From Actinomycetota bacterium (GTDB lineage Bacteria; Actinomycetota; Thermoleophilia; Gaiellales; Gaiellaceae), in contig VAXY01000138.1 of assembly GCA_005885085.1 (NCBI GenBank), positions 1 to 5,433 of the forward strand: a DNA stretch of 5,433 nucleotides. The letters are read 5' to 3'. Each line of letters begins with the position of its first letter. Positions within the stretch are counted from its first letter, which is position 1. A model generated the notes under the pieces. It saw only the letters and a program-made list of their open reading frames with translations, did not search any database and was not told the origin of the DNA. This document shows positions 1 to 4,943 of the stretch, piece by piece. A program made the translations under genes and the position numbers.

Positions 1-581
1 CGATCGCGGCGATGCACGGCGGCGAGATCCTCGACACCGACGCGCTGCCGCTCCGCTACGCCGGCTACTCGACGTGCTTCCGGCGCGAGGCCGGCGCGGC
101 CGGCAAGGACACCCGCGGCATGTTCCGCGTCCACCAGTTCGACAAGGTGGAGATGTTCGTGTTCACCCAGCCGGAGTGGTCGCGCGAGGAGCACGACCGG
201 CTGCTCGAGATCGAAGAGGAGCTCGTGCAGGAGCTCGAGCTGCCGTACCGCGTCGTCAACATCGCGGCCGGCGACCTCGGCGCGTCCGCGGCGAAGAAGT
301 ACGACATCGAAGCGTGGTTCCCGGGGCAGCAGCGCTACCGCGAGATCACTTCGACGTCGAACACGACCGACTACCAGGCGCGGCGGCTCGCGATCCGTTT
401 CCGCCGCGACGCGAAGCAGCTCGAGCCGGTGCACACGCTGAACGGAACGGCGGTGACGGGGCGCGCGATGATCGCGCTGTTGGAGAACTTCCAGGAGGAG
501 GACGGCTCGGTCGGGATCCCGTCCGCGCTGCACGAGTTCGGAGCGCCGCGAAAGCTCGGCGCCGAGCGCGCCCGGGCCTAG
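1..581 (+). CDS. serS: Seryl-tRNA synthetase, C-terminal part (5' end cut by window edge)
   Basis: This class II aminoacyl-tRNA synthetase charges tRNA-Ser with serine in the cytoplasm, using ATP through a seryl-adenylate. The frame is open from base 3, and the ATG at 12 is an internal Met, so about 190 C-terminal residues of a usual 420 or so are present and the N-terminal coiled-coil tRNA-binding arm is missing. Counting from that Met, the class II motif 2 region is at about 13-51 (CFRREAGAAGKDTRG, then VHQFDKVEMF). The conserved DLGASAAKKYDIEAWFP block is at about 88-104, the serine-site segment EITSTSNTTDYQARR at about 111-125, and motif 3 at about 142-172 (LNGTAVTGRAMIALLENFQE, then DGSVGIPSAL). 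No key residue looks lost. The TAG stop overlaps the stop of the convergent membrane-protein gene. A tRNA-Ser lies 1.3 kb downstream on the same strand. The family assignment is very secure. Confidence 0.97.
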   Translation, partial: IAAMHGGEILDTDALPLRYAGYSTCFRREAGAAGKDTRGMFRVHQFDKVEMFVFTQPEWSREEHDRLLEIEEELVQELELPYRVVNIAAGDLGASAAKKYDIEAWFPGQQRYREITSTSNTTDYQARRLAIRFRRDAKQLEPVHTLNGTAVTGRAMIALLENFQEEDGSVGIPSALHEFGAPRKLGAERARA

Positions 582-1450
582 CGGCGCACGGCGCCGATCA
601 GGAGATCCGGGAGGGCGACGCCGCGGCCGTCCGTCTCCTTGCGCAGCAGCTCGTCGACCTCGGCGCCGACGAGGAAGATCGCCGAGGACACGAACAGGTA
701 GGCCGACAGCAGGAGCAGGCCGGTCAGGCTGCCGATCGCAGTCTTGAAGTCGGCCACGGTCGTCACCCAGAGCCGGAACAGCAGCGTCGCGACGATCCAG
801 ACGCCGATCACCAGCAGCGAGCCGACGCTCGCCCAGCGTGTGTCCGGCTTCTCGGCGGGGGCGAAGCGCACGAGCAAGCCGACCGCGAGGCCCAGCAGGA
901 AGAGCAGGAGCAGCCAGCGGCCGATGCCTAGGAGAACTTCGAGCGCGCCTTCCAGGCCCGGGCTCGTGACGAGCAGCAGGATGGCGCCGATGATGCACAC
1001 GCCCACGGCGATCGCCAGCCCGAGGGCGACCACCGCCCGGCGCGTCACCGTGCGCCGCTCCTCGACCTCGTGAACCTTGTTCAGCGCCCGCATCACCCCG
1101 CTGACGCTGACGGCGAGGTACCAGATCACGAGCGCGGCGGCGAAGGCGATCAGGCCCGCCGTCCCGCTCGACAGGATCTTGTTCGCGGACGCGTTGATGG
1201 CGTTGAAGACCGGGTGCGTCACACGTGGTTTGATCGCCGGTGCGACCGACGTGCGCCAGGTGTCCTTCCGTCCGAGTGCACCGAGCAGGCCGAGGGCGAG
1301 CAGGACGAGAGGGATCAGAGCGACGAGCGCGCGGAAGGCGATCGCGGATGCGTAGAGCGTCAGCTCGTGGTCCGAGAAGCGACGCACGAGCTCGTTGACG
1401 AGGCGCCCGCGCATCCTCCGCCTTGCCTGCGACCTCTGCCCGGACGCCAT
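578..1450 (-). CDS. YihY/BrkB-family (UPF0761-like) inner membrane protein
   Basis: The predicted protein has 290 residues and belongs to the YihY/virulence-factor BrkB family of polytopic membrane proteins, whose molecular function is not settled. The early reports of RNase BN or serum-resistance roles should not be copied onto it. From the chosen ATG, a basic N-terminus (1-30) precedes about six hydrophobic segments near 33-58, 98-120, 138-162, 176-195, 208-228 and 240-263. Family hallmarks are the YASAIAFRALVALIPLVL opening helix, the RALNKVHEVEERRTVTRRAV loop and the closing VGAEVDELLRK. The open frame continues upstream to 1732, but the extra 94 residues are Arg/Pro-rich, less G/C-biased at third positions, contain a TTA codon and overlap the divergent gene, so I rejected them. 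The ATG at 1450 has only a weak GGTGA upstream; the ATG at 1414 is an alternative. The gene converges on serS, sharing a CTAG at the stops. Confidence 0.88.
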   Translation of the reverse strand: MASGQRSQARRRMRGRLVNELVRRFSDHELTLYASAIAFRALVALIPLVLLALGLLGALGRKDTWRTSVAPAIKPRVTHPVFNAINASANKILSSGTAGLIAFAAALVIWYLAVSVSGVMRALNKVHEVEERRTVTRRAVVALGLAIAVGVCIIGAILLLVTSPGLEGALEVLLGIGRWLLLLFLLGLAVGLLVRFAPAEKPDTRWASVGSLLVIGVWIVATLLFRLWVTTVADFKTAIGSLTGLLLLSAYLFVSSAIFLVGAEVDELLRKETDGRGVALPDLLIGAVRR

Positions 1451-1626
1451 GCATTCACCATGGACGCTCGGGACGCCCGGCAAACGCGCCCGGCTCGGCT
1501 TTCGCGACGGCGGGACATAGCGACCTTCCACCGAGGGCGGTCGCAGGGGCGCCTTCAGCGCTTCGGCTAATGCGGACCCGACCATCGAGCGGCGGCGCAT
1601 TCGTCCAAAAGTCTCATTGTCAGAGC

Positions 1627-1854
1627 ATGGAAGGCCCAGTTGAGCTCGATGCGCGGCAGGCAGCAGGCATCGCTGTGGTGCTTCTCTGGGATCGCCGCAC
1701 GTACGGTCTGACCGTCGTCGCGCACGACGCACAGACGGACGAGCGGGTGGAGATCGTGGTGGAGCCGGAGCAGGCGCTCGAGGGTTTCCGCCACCCGTTC
1801 GCCTACGTTCCGACTCGGCGCGTCTCCGAAGACCTCACATCTCGTACGCCTTAA
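1627..1854 (+). CDS. Small conserved-looking hypothetical protein, 75 aa
   Basis: I do not recognise this family. The predicted product is small, acidic and soluble, with no signal peptide or membrane segment. The core (about residues 13-63) reads like alternating beta strands: AAGIAVVLLWDRRTYGLTVV, then a DAQTDERVEIVVEPEQALEG stretch ending in FRHPFAYV. The case for a real gene is strong G/C bias at third codon positions from about 1660 onward, a plausible globular composition, and a position between a divergent membrane-protein gene and a tRNA with no better ORF on the other strand. The start is uncertain: ATG 1627 lacks a Shine-Dalgarno site but has CATTGT at -12 to -7, a poor -10-like box that could serve a leaderless transcript. 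ATG 1570 is an in-frame alternative that would add 19 residues of non-globular look. The gene ends 42 bases before the tRNA. Confidence 0.6.
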   Translation: MEGPVELDARQAAGIAVVLLWDRRTYGLTVVAHDAQTDERVEIVVEPEQALEGFRHPFAYVPTRRVSEDLTSRTP

Positions 1855-1876
1855 CGGACGGACCGCCGACCGCGGG

Positions 1877-1882
1877 TAGAGT
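1877..1882 (+). promoter_or_regulatory. Possible -10 box for tRNA-Ser
   Basis: The hexamer TAGAGT fits the TANNNT pattern of housekeeping sigma -10 boxes. It would start RNA near 1889, about 8 bases before the mature tRNA, as is common for tRNA genes. No good -35 is seen: TTAACG at 1851-1856 matches in part, but its 20-base spacing is too long. The tRNA could also be co-transcribed with the small gene ending at 1854. This is inference only. Confidence 0.28.
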
Positions 1883-1896
1883 GCGGTTGCCCAGTT

Positions 1897-1987
1897 GGAG
1901 CGGTGGCAGAGTCCGGTTTATTGCAGCTGCCTTGAAAGCAGCCGGTCCGTTTCAGCGGGCCCGGGGGTTCGAATCCCTCCCGCTCCG
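1897..1987 (+). tRNA. tRNA-Ser, anticodon UGA
   Basis: The transcript folds as a class II tRNA that reads UCA and related serine codons. The acceptor stem is GGAGCGG (1897-1903) with CCGCTCC (1980-1986). The D-arm stem is 1906-1909 with 1921-1924. The anticodon stem is GCTGC (1926-1930) with GCAGC (1938-1942), around the loop CTTGAAA, with TGA at 1933-1935. The long variable arm, typical of tRNA-Ser, pairs 1944-1949 with 1956-1961 including one G-U. The T stem is 1963-1967 with 1975-1979 around TTCGAAT. The discriminator base G73 (1987) is the serine identity base. CCA is not encoded (CTA follows), so it must be added by the CCA-adding enzyme. All stems pair fully and there is no intron. Confidence 0.97.
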
Positions 1988-1997
1988 CTAGGAAGTT

Positions 1998-2029
1998 GGC
2001 GCCCGCGTGACGGCGCACGCCTTGAATTT
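1998..2029 (+). terminator. Weak possible terminator after tRNA-Ser
   Basis: About ten bases after the tRNA, GCGTG (2005-2009) can pair with CACGC (2016-2020) around a six-base loop. Alternatively, GGCG (1998-2001) can pair with CGCC (2018-2021) with an inner GCG/CGC. The following CTTGAATTT is only mildly T-rich. This could be the 3' boundary of the tRNA transcript, but the stem is short and ambiguous. Confidence 0.25.
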
Positions 2030-2042
2030 CGAACCGCAACGC

Positions 2043-2100
2043 GAGAGAGTGGTCGTGGTGGGCCTGCGGCCTCCGCTAGGCGGCGGCTCTCTCTCCCCCG
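2043..2100. repeat. GC-rich inverted repeat with GAGAGAG/CTCTCTC base
   Basis: GAGAGAG (2043-2049) is complementary to CTCTCTC (2087-2093). The intervening 37 bases hold a smaller inverted repeat, GCCT (2069-2072) with AGGC (2078-2081). The outer flanks AACCGCA (2032-2038) and TGCGGTT (2118-2124) are also complementary and extend with wobble pairs, so 2028-2128 could fold as one structure. The right arm and its flank (GGCTCTC, then CCCCCG) recur in the next hairpin at 2157-2168. No known RNA family was recognised, and part of this pairing is expected by chance in GC-rich DNA. Confidence 0.4.
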
Positions 2101-2134
2101 GCTGCCGCGTCAAGGACTGCGGTTTGGAGACCTT

Positions 2135-2165
2135 GGGAGAGTCCGGTGGTTCTACGGGCTCTCCC
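2135..2165 (-). terminator. Strong hairpin at the 3' end of the DnaJ-like gene, likely terminator
   Basis: GGGAGAGTCCG (2135-2145) pairs with CGGGCTCTCCC (2155-2165) over 11 base pairs with one G-T wobble, leaving a nine-base loop (GTGGTTCTA). On the minus strand it begins 17 bases after the TGA stop of the DnaJ-like gene, the usual place for an intrinsic terminator or 3'-end stabiliser. There is no U tract on either strand, so termination would be of the U-less type often proposed for GC-rich actinomycetes. It could also block read-through from the tRNA side. Confidence 0.5.
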
Positions 2166-2182
2166 CCGCCCGCCGACGATCG

Positions 2183-2962
2183 TCAATGGATGACGTACAG
2201 CACCAGTGTCGCGATTGCGACGACGAGCAGCGCGAACGCGGCATAGCGCACGACGCGCGGATCTTCAGGCGGCCGCAGCACGTGGACGCGTACGAGCAGG
2301 TCGCCGGAGGTCGAACCGGCCCCGGCGTCGTTGCCTTCGCCGCTGACCCGCAGCTGGGCCTCGTCCTGGACGCCCGGCGGAATCAGCAGCCGGATGCGTC
2401 GCACAGCCTCGACCGTGCCCTCTCCATCACAGCGCTGGCACGATTCCCCGACGCAGACGGGGCAGGCGTCGAACTTCTCGAGGTCTGCGAAGTACAGCTG
2501 CAGCGTCGATCGCTTGCGACCGGTGCCGAGGCAGTGCTCGCACTCCGGATCGGGAAGCCCCACCGTCCCGCGACCCATACACGCCGTGCAGCGGACGACG
2601 GCGCGAAAGCTGACGACGCGGCGCGTCCCCTCCTCGGCCTCGAAGCTCCGCAGCTCGACGGCCGTGTGGATGTTCTCGCCGCGCACGACCTCCGCCGGAC
2701 GGGTCTCCCACAACGCCTCATCGAGCTGTTGGCTGCCGCGGCTGCGATAGCCGAAGCGGTCATAGAGCAGGCGCGCCTCGCGCTTCGAGAGCACGGTGTA
2801 GGCCTCGGCGAGCTCGCGGAACCGCTCTTCTGCTTCGGGGGTTTCGGTCACATCGGGATGCCACTCCCGCGCGTGCGCGTAAAAGGCGCGGCGGATCCGT
2901 TCCTCGTCCGCATCGCGGGAGACCCCGAGTACGTCGTAGTAATCGCGTTTGACGGCGGCCAC
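2183..2962 (-). CDS. DnaJ-like co-chaperone with C-terminal membrane anchor
   Basis: This is a 259-residue Hsp40-type protein that should stimulate the ATPase of a DnaK/Hsp70. The J domain (about 6-70) begins DYYDVLGVSRDADEERIRRA and carries the essential HPD at 35-37. The linker (71-90) lacks a clear Gly/Phe-rich region. CTD-I starts near RGENIHTAVEL (94-104) and holds a zinc finger with four CxxC pairs: C125/C128, C141/C144, C167/C170 and C175/C178. In the third pair, the trailing GxG is degenerate. CTD-I closes with IRLLIPPGVQDEAQLRVSGE and DLLVRVHVLRPPEDPR (221-236). Where canonical DnaJ (about 375 residues) continues with CTD-II and a dimerisation tail, this protein ends in one hydrophobic helix (about 238-257, YAAFALLVVAIATLVLYVI) and should be tail-anchored with its J domain in the cytoplasm. 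The start is GTG; an in-frame TGA at 2969-2971 excludes any earlier one. The gene lies 46 bases after the antiporter, probably in one operon. Confidence 0.92.
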   Translation of the reverse strand: MAAVKRDYYDVLGVSRDADEERIRRAFYAHAREWHPDVTETPEAEERFRELAEAYTVLSKREARLLYDRFGYRSRGSQQLDEALWETRPAEVVRGENIHTAVELRSFEAEEGTRRVVSFRAVVRCTACMGRGTVGLPDPECEHCLGTGRKRSTLQLYFADLEKFDACPVCVGESCQRCDGEGTVEAVRRIRLLIPPGVQDEAQLRVSGEGNDAGAGSTSGDLLVRVHVLRPPEDPRVVRYAAFALLVVAIATLVLYVIH

Positions 2963-3008
2963 GCCTCCTCATTCTGGCGAACGCGGACGTCGGCATGGGC
3001 CTTCCGCT

Positions 3009-4055
3009 CTAGGCGCCCCACCAGAAGCTCGCGGCGACGACGACGTACAACCCGACGAGGATCGCACCCTCCTCCCAGGTGCTCTCGCCGTCGTAGACGA
3101 CGACACCCATGATCCACGCGGCGAGCAGGAGCGCGATCGCGAGCAGCGTCGGGAAGACGAGCGTCAGCGTCGTCGCGAACAACAGGCTCGCGAACACGAG
3201 CAGCGGCGTGAGCAGCAGCGCGACCTGCAGGGCCGAGTTGACGATCACCGAGATCGCGAAGTCCGGGCGGTTGCGTGCGGCGAGCTGGACGCCGACCACG
3301 TTCTCGACCGCGTTGCCGGCAATCGCGACGACGACCAGGCCCGCGAACGCCTGGCTCATCCCCAGCGAGTGCGTCGCGGGCCTCAGCGCCGCGACGAACC
3401 AGTCGCTGACGAACGCGGCCGCGACGCCCGTGGCGCCGAGCACCAGGACGGTCGTCATGAGCGTCCACCGCGGCGGCGCGGCGGCCTGTTCTTCGCCGCC
3501 GGCCAAGAGCCCCGGCAGCGTGGCGACGAACAGCACGAGCAGGACGCCCGCACAGATCAGGCTCAGCGACTTCTCGTGCGCCGCCACAGGCGCGTGGAAC
3601 GCGTGCGTAAGGCTCGGGATCGCGAGAATCGCCGCCGCGACCGTCGTCAGCGTCGCGATCATCCGCGCCCGCGGCGAGTCGAAGCGTTGCGTGCCGTGAC
3701 GGATGCCGCCGAACACGAACGCGAGACCGAGGACCAGCACGCTGTTCGCGATCACCGAGCCGACCAGGGCGGACTGCACGACGGCGATGAGACCCTGATG
3801 CAACGCGAACAGGGCGATGAACAGCTCTGGGAGATTGCCGAGCGCCGACTGGACCGCGCCCGCGACGGACGAGCCGAGTCGGCTGCCGAGCTGCTCGGTG
3901 GCGCTCCCGACCAAGCGCGCGAGCACCGCGATTGCCACCGCGGCGACGACGAACGACAACACGGGCGTCGCACCGGCGAAATGAACGCCCGCTGCGGCAC
4001 CCACCAGCGCTCCGGCAAGAGCGAGCTCGACGAGGTCGCGGCGAGTCACCTCCAT
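3009..4055 (-). CDS. CaCA-family calcium/cation:proton antiporter
   Basis: This 348-residue integral membrane protein of the Ca2+:cation antiporter superfamily should exchange Ca2+ (or Na+) for H+ across the cytoplasmic membrane. It has about ten to eleven hydrophobic segments and the two inverted alpha repeats of the family. The first repeat is near 70-117, with GNLPEL (73-78; acidic E77) followed by VVQSALVGSVIANSVLVLG. The second is near 240-290, with GNAVEN (247-252; acidic E251) followed by AISVIVNSALQVALLL. E77 and E251 sit where the ion-binding glutamates lie in known CAX proteins. An acidic/Ala stretch, GGEEQAAAPP (186-195), marks the loop between the halves. Full length is likely. 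The ATG at 4055 has no upstream Shine-Dalgarno site; instead GGAGGTGA falls just inside the coding sequence. It is divergent from the flavin-reductase gene with 11 bases between starts, and the DnaJ-like gene follows. Substrate choice cannot be read from the sequence. Confidence 0.9.
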   Translation of the reverse strand: MEVTRRDLVELALAGALVGAAAGVHFAGATPVLSFVVAAVAIAVLARLVGSATEQLGSRLGSSVAGAVQSALGNLPELFIALFALHQGLIAVVQSALVGSVIANSVLVLGLAFVFGGIRHGTQRFDSPRARMIATLTTVAAAILAIPSLTHAFHAPVAAHEKSLSLICAGVLLVLFVATLPGLLAGGEEQAAAPPRWTLMTTVLVLGATGVAAAFVSDWFVAALRPATHSLGMSQAFAGLVVVAIAGNAVENVVGVQLAARNRPDFAISVIVNSALQVALLLTPLLVFASLLFATTLTLVFPTLLAIALLLAAWIMGVVVYDGESTWEEGAILVGLYVVVAASFWWGA

Positions 4056-4060
4056 ATCAT
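4055..4060 (+). promoter_or_regulatory. -10 box for a leaderless flavin-reductase transcript
   Basis: TATCAT fits TANNNT, keeps the key A2 and T6 of a housekeeping -10 box, and ends six bases before the ATG at 4067. RNA would then start at or next to that ATG, giving a leaderless message. This agrees with the lack of a Shine-Dalgarno site. No convincing -35 is present. The box overlaps the first base of the divergent antiporter start codon. Confidence 0.42.
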
Positions 4061-4066
4061 CGGGCC

Positions 4067-4537
4067 ATGACCGGCGAAGAGCTTCGGGAAGTGATGCGCC
4101 GTTTTCCGTCGCCGGTCGCCGTTGTGACCGCAGCGGTCGAGGGCGAACGCTTCGGCCTCACGGTCGGCTCGCTCGTATCGCTGTCGCTGACGCCGCCGCT
4201 CGTCGGCATCTCGATCGGCAAGGACTCCTCCTCGCACGAGCCGATCCGTCGTGCGGGGGGCTGGGCGGTCAGCCTGCTGACGGGCTCCCAGGCTGACGTC
4301 GCGCAGCACTTCGCGCGCAGCGGCATCCCTCCCGTCGCGCTCTGGGTCGGCGTCGACGTGCGCGACGGCCCGCGCGGGCCGCTGCTCGATGAAGCGCTCG
4401 GCTGGCTGGAGTGCCGCACGGTCTCGGAGCACGAGGCCGGCGACCACACAATCTTCGTCGGCGAGGTCGAGTCGATCGAGCTCGGCGTGAACGCCGAGGG
4501 GCTCGTCTACAAGGGCGGCACGTTCCACCCCGCGTGA
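4067..4537 (+). CDS. Flavin-reductase-like domain protein (FMN-binding split barrel)
   Basis: The 156-residue protein matches the flavin reductase-like family (DIM6/NTAB, HpaC type). These bind FMN or FAD and often use NAD(P)H to supply reduced flavin to a partner monooxygenase. Near the N-terminus, MRRFPSPVAVVTA (10-22) precedes TVGSLVSLSLTPPLVGISIG (32-51), the flavin-binding strand-loop. SSSHEPIRRAGGWAVSLLT (54-72) and QADVAQHFA (75-83) follow, then the family block AGDHTIFVGEVESIELG (124-140) and a final VYKGGTFHPA. Length is normal for a single-domain member. The start was set at 4067, where similarity begins; the upstream 45 codons of the open frame are Arg/Pro-rich and antisense to the antiporter. 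No monooxygenase partner lies in the window, so the actual reaction is unknown. It converges with the DUF4234 gene at a 4-base gap. Confidence 0.9.
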   Translation: MTGEELREVMRRFPSPVAVVTAAVEGERFGLTVGSLVSLSLTPPLVGISIGKDSSSHEPIRRAGGWAVSLLTGSQADVAQHFARSGIPPVALWVGVDVRDGPRGPLLDEALGWLECRTVSEHEAGDHTIFVGEVESIELGVNAEGLVYKGGTFHPA

Positions 4538-4541
4538 ACCG

Positions 4542-4931
4542 CTACGGAGGCGACGCTCCCTTCGACTCCCAGTAGCGGTTGAGCGCACCCTGCACCTTGA
4601 TGAACCAGACGATGTGCCCGATGATCGGCAGCAGGAACCAGAGCCCGTGGATTCCACGGACCGGGCTCTTCTGGCCGTCCAGGTCCTCGTACATGTACCG
4701 AACCTCGGACGGGACGACGAAGAACGTCACAGGCGAGATCAGGACGAAGATCACGAGACCGAGCACGCCGCCGACACCGTTGCCGGAGTAGCGCTTGACC
4801 TCCTCCTGCGTCTTGTACACCCAGAAGAAGCCGTAGATCGACAGCGTCAGGACGAACCAGAGGATCGAGAGCCCGATCGAACGAGTGTTGCCGACCGGCC
4901 CGCGCTGCTGCTGTGCAGCGAACTCGCTCAT
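4542..4931 (-). CDS. DUF4234-type small membrane protein
   Basis: This 129-residue membrane protein of unknown function resembles DUF4234 proteins. After a short polar N-terminus (MSEFAAQQQRGPVGNTRS), three hydrophobic segments follow at about 19-39 (IGLSILWFVLTLSIYGFFWV), 53-73 (GGVLGLVIFVLISPVTFFVV) and 96-113 (GLWFLLPIIGHIVWFIKV). The IYGFFWVYKTQEEVKRYSG turn after helix 1 and the IVWFIKVQGALNRYWE end are the features that recall the family. Between helices 2 and 3 lies a charged loop (SEVRYMYEDLDGQKSPVRG). The ATG at 4931 is 12 bases after the methyltransferase stop and lacks a clear Shine-Dalgarno site, so translation may be coupled or driven by the shared transcript. Stop is TAG. The family call is fairly secure; the role is unknown. 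Confidence 0.82.
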   Translation of the reverse strand: MSEFAAQQQRGPVGNTRSIGLSILWFVLTLSIYGFFWVYKTQEEVKRYSGNGVGGVLGLVIFVLISPVTFFVVPSEVRYMYEDLDGQKSPVRGIHGLWFLLPIIGHIVWFIKVQGALNRYWESKGASPP

Positions 4932-4943
4932 GGGCCGATCATC

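Noticed and set aside
74..931. 285-codon plus-strand open frame across serS and the membrane-protein gene
   Set aside because: It overlaps serS in another frame and then runs antisense to the membrane-protein gene. Its Arg/Ala/Gln-rich composition is typical of shadow frames in GC-rich DNA.
1451..1732. N-terminal extension of the YihY/BrkB-type protein by 94 residues
   Set aside because: The extension is Arg/Pro-rich, weaker in third-position G/C, contains a TTA codon, has no ribosome binding site and overlaps the divergent small gene. The family normally starts just before the first helix.
1567..1794. 75-codon minus-strand open frame opposite the small hypothetical gene
   Set aside because: The third-position bias favours the plus-strand frame, and the product has no recognisable fold.
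1851..2039. 62-codon minus-strand open frame over the tRNA (contains REGFEPP)
   Set aside because: It is the familiar false translation of the antisense strand of a tRNA T-arm, not a gene.
2028..2168. Known structured RNA (SRP RNA, 6S RNA, RNase P RNA)
   Set aside because: The conserved motifs of these RNAs, such as GGAAGGAAGC of SRP RNA, are absent on both strands.
1970..2182. Phage or element attachment site at the 3' end of tRNA-Ser
   Set aside because: I saw no repeat of the tRNA 3' end in the window, no integrase, and the flanking genes are housekeeping in character.
3932..4066. Upstream extension of the flavin-reductase protein by 45 residues
   Set aside because: It lies antisense to the antiporter N-terminus, is Arg/Pro-rich, and family similarity begins right at the 4067 Met.
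2949..4070. 373-codon plus-strand open frame opposite the antiporter
   Set aside because: It is antisense to a clear CaCA antiporter and is almost entirely Arg, Asp, Glu, Gln and His with no domain.
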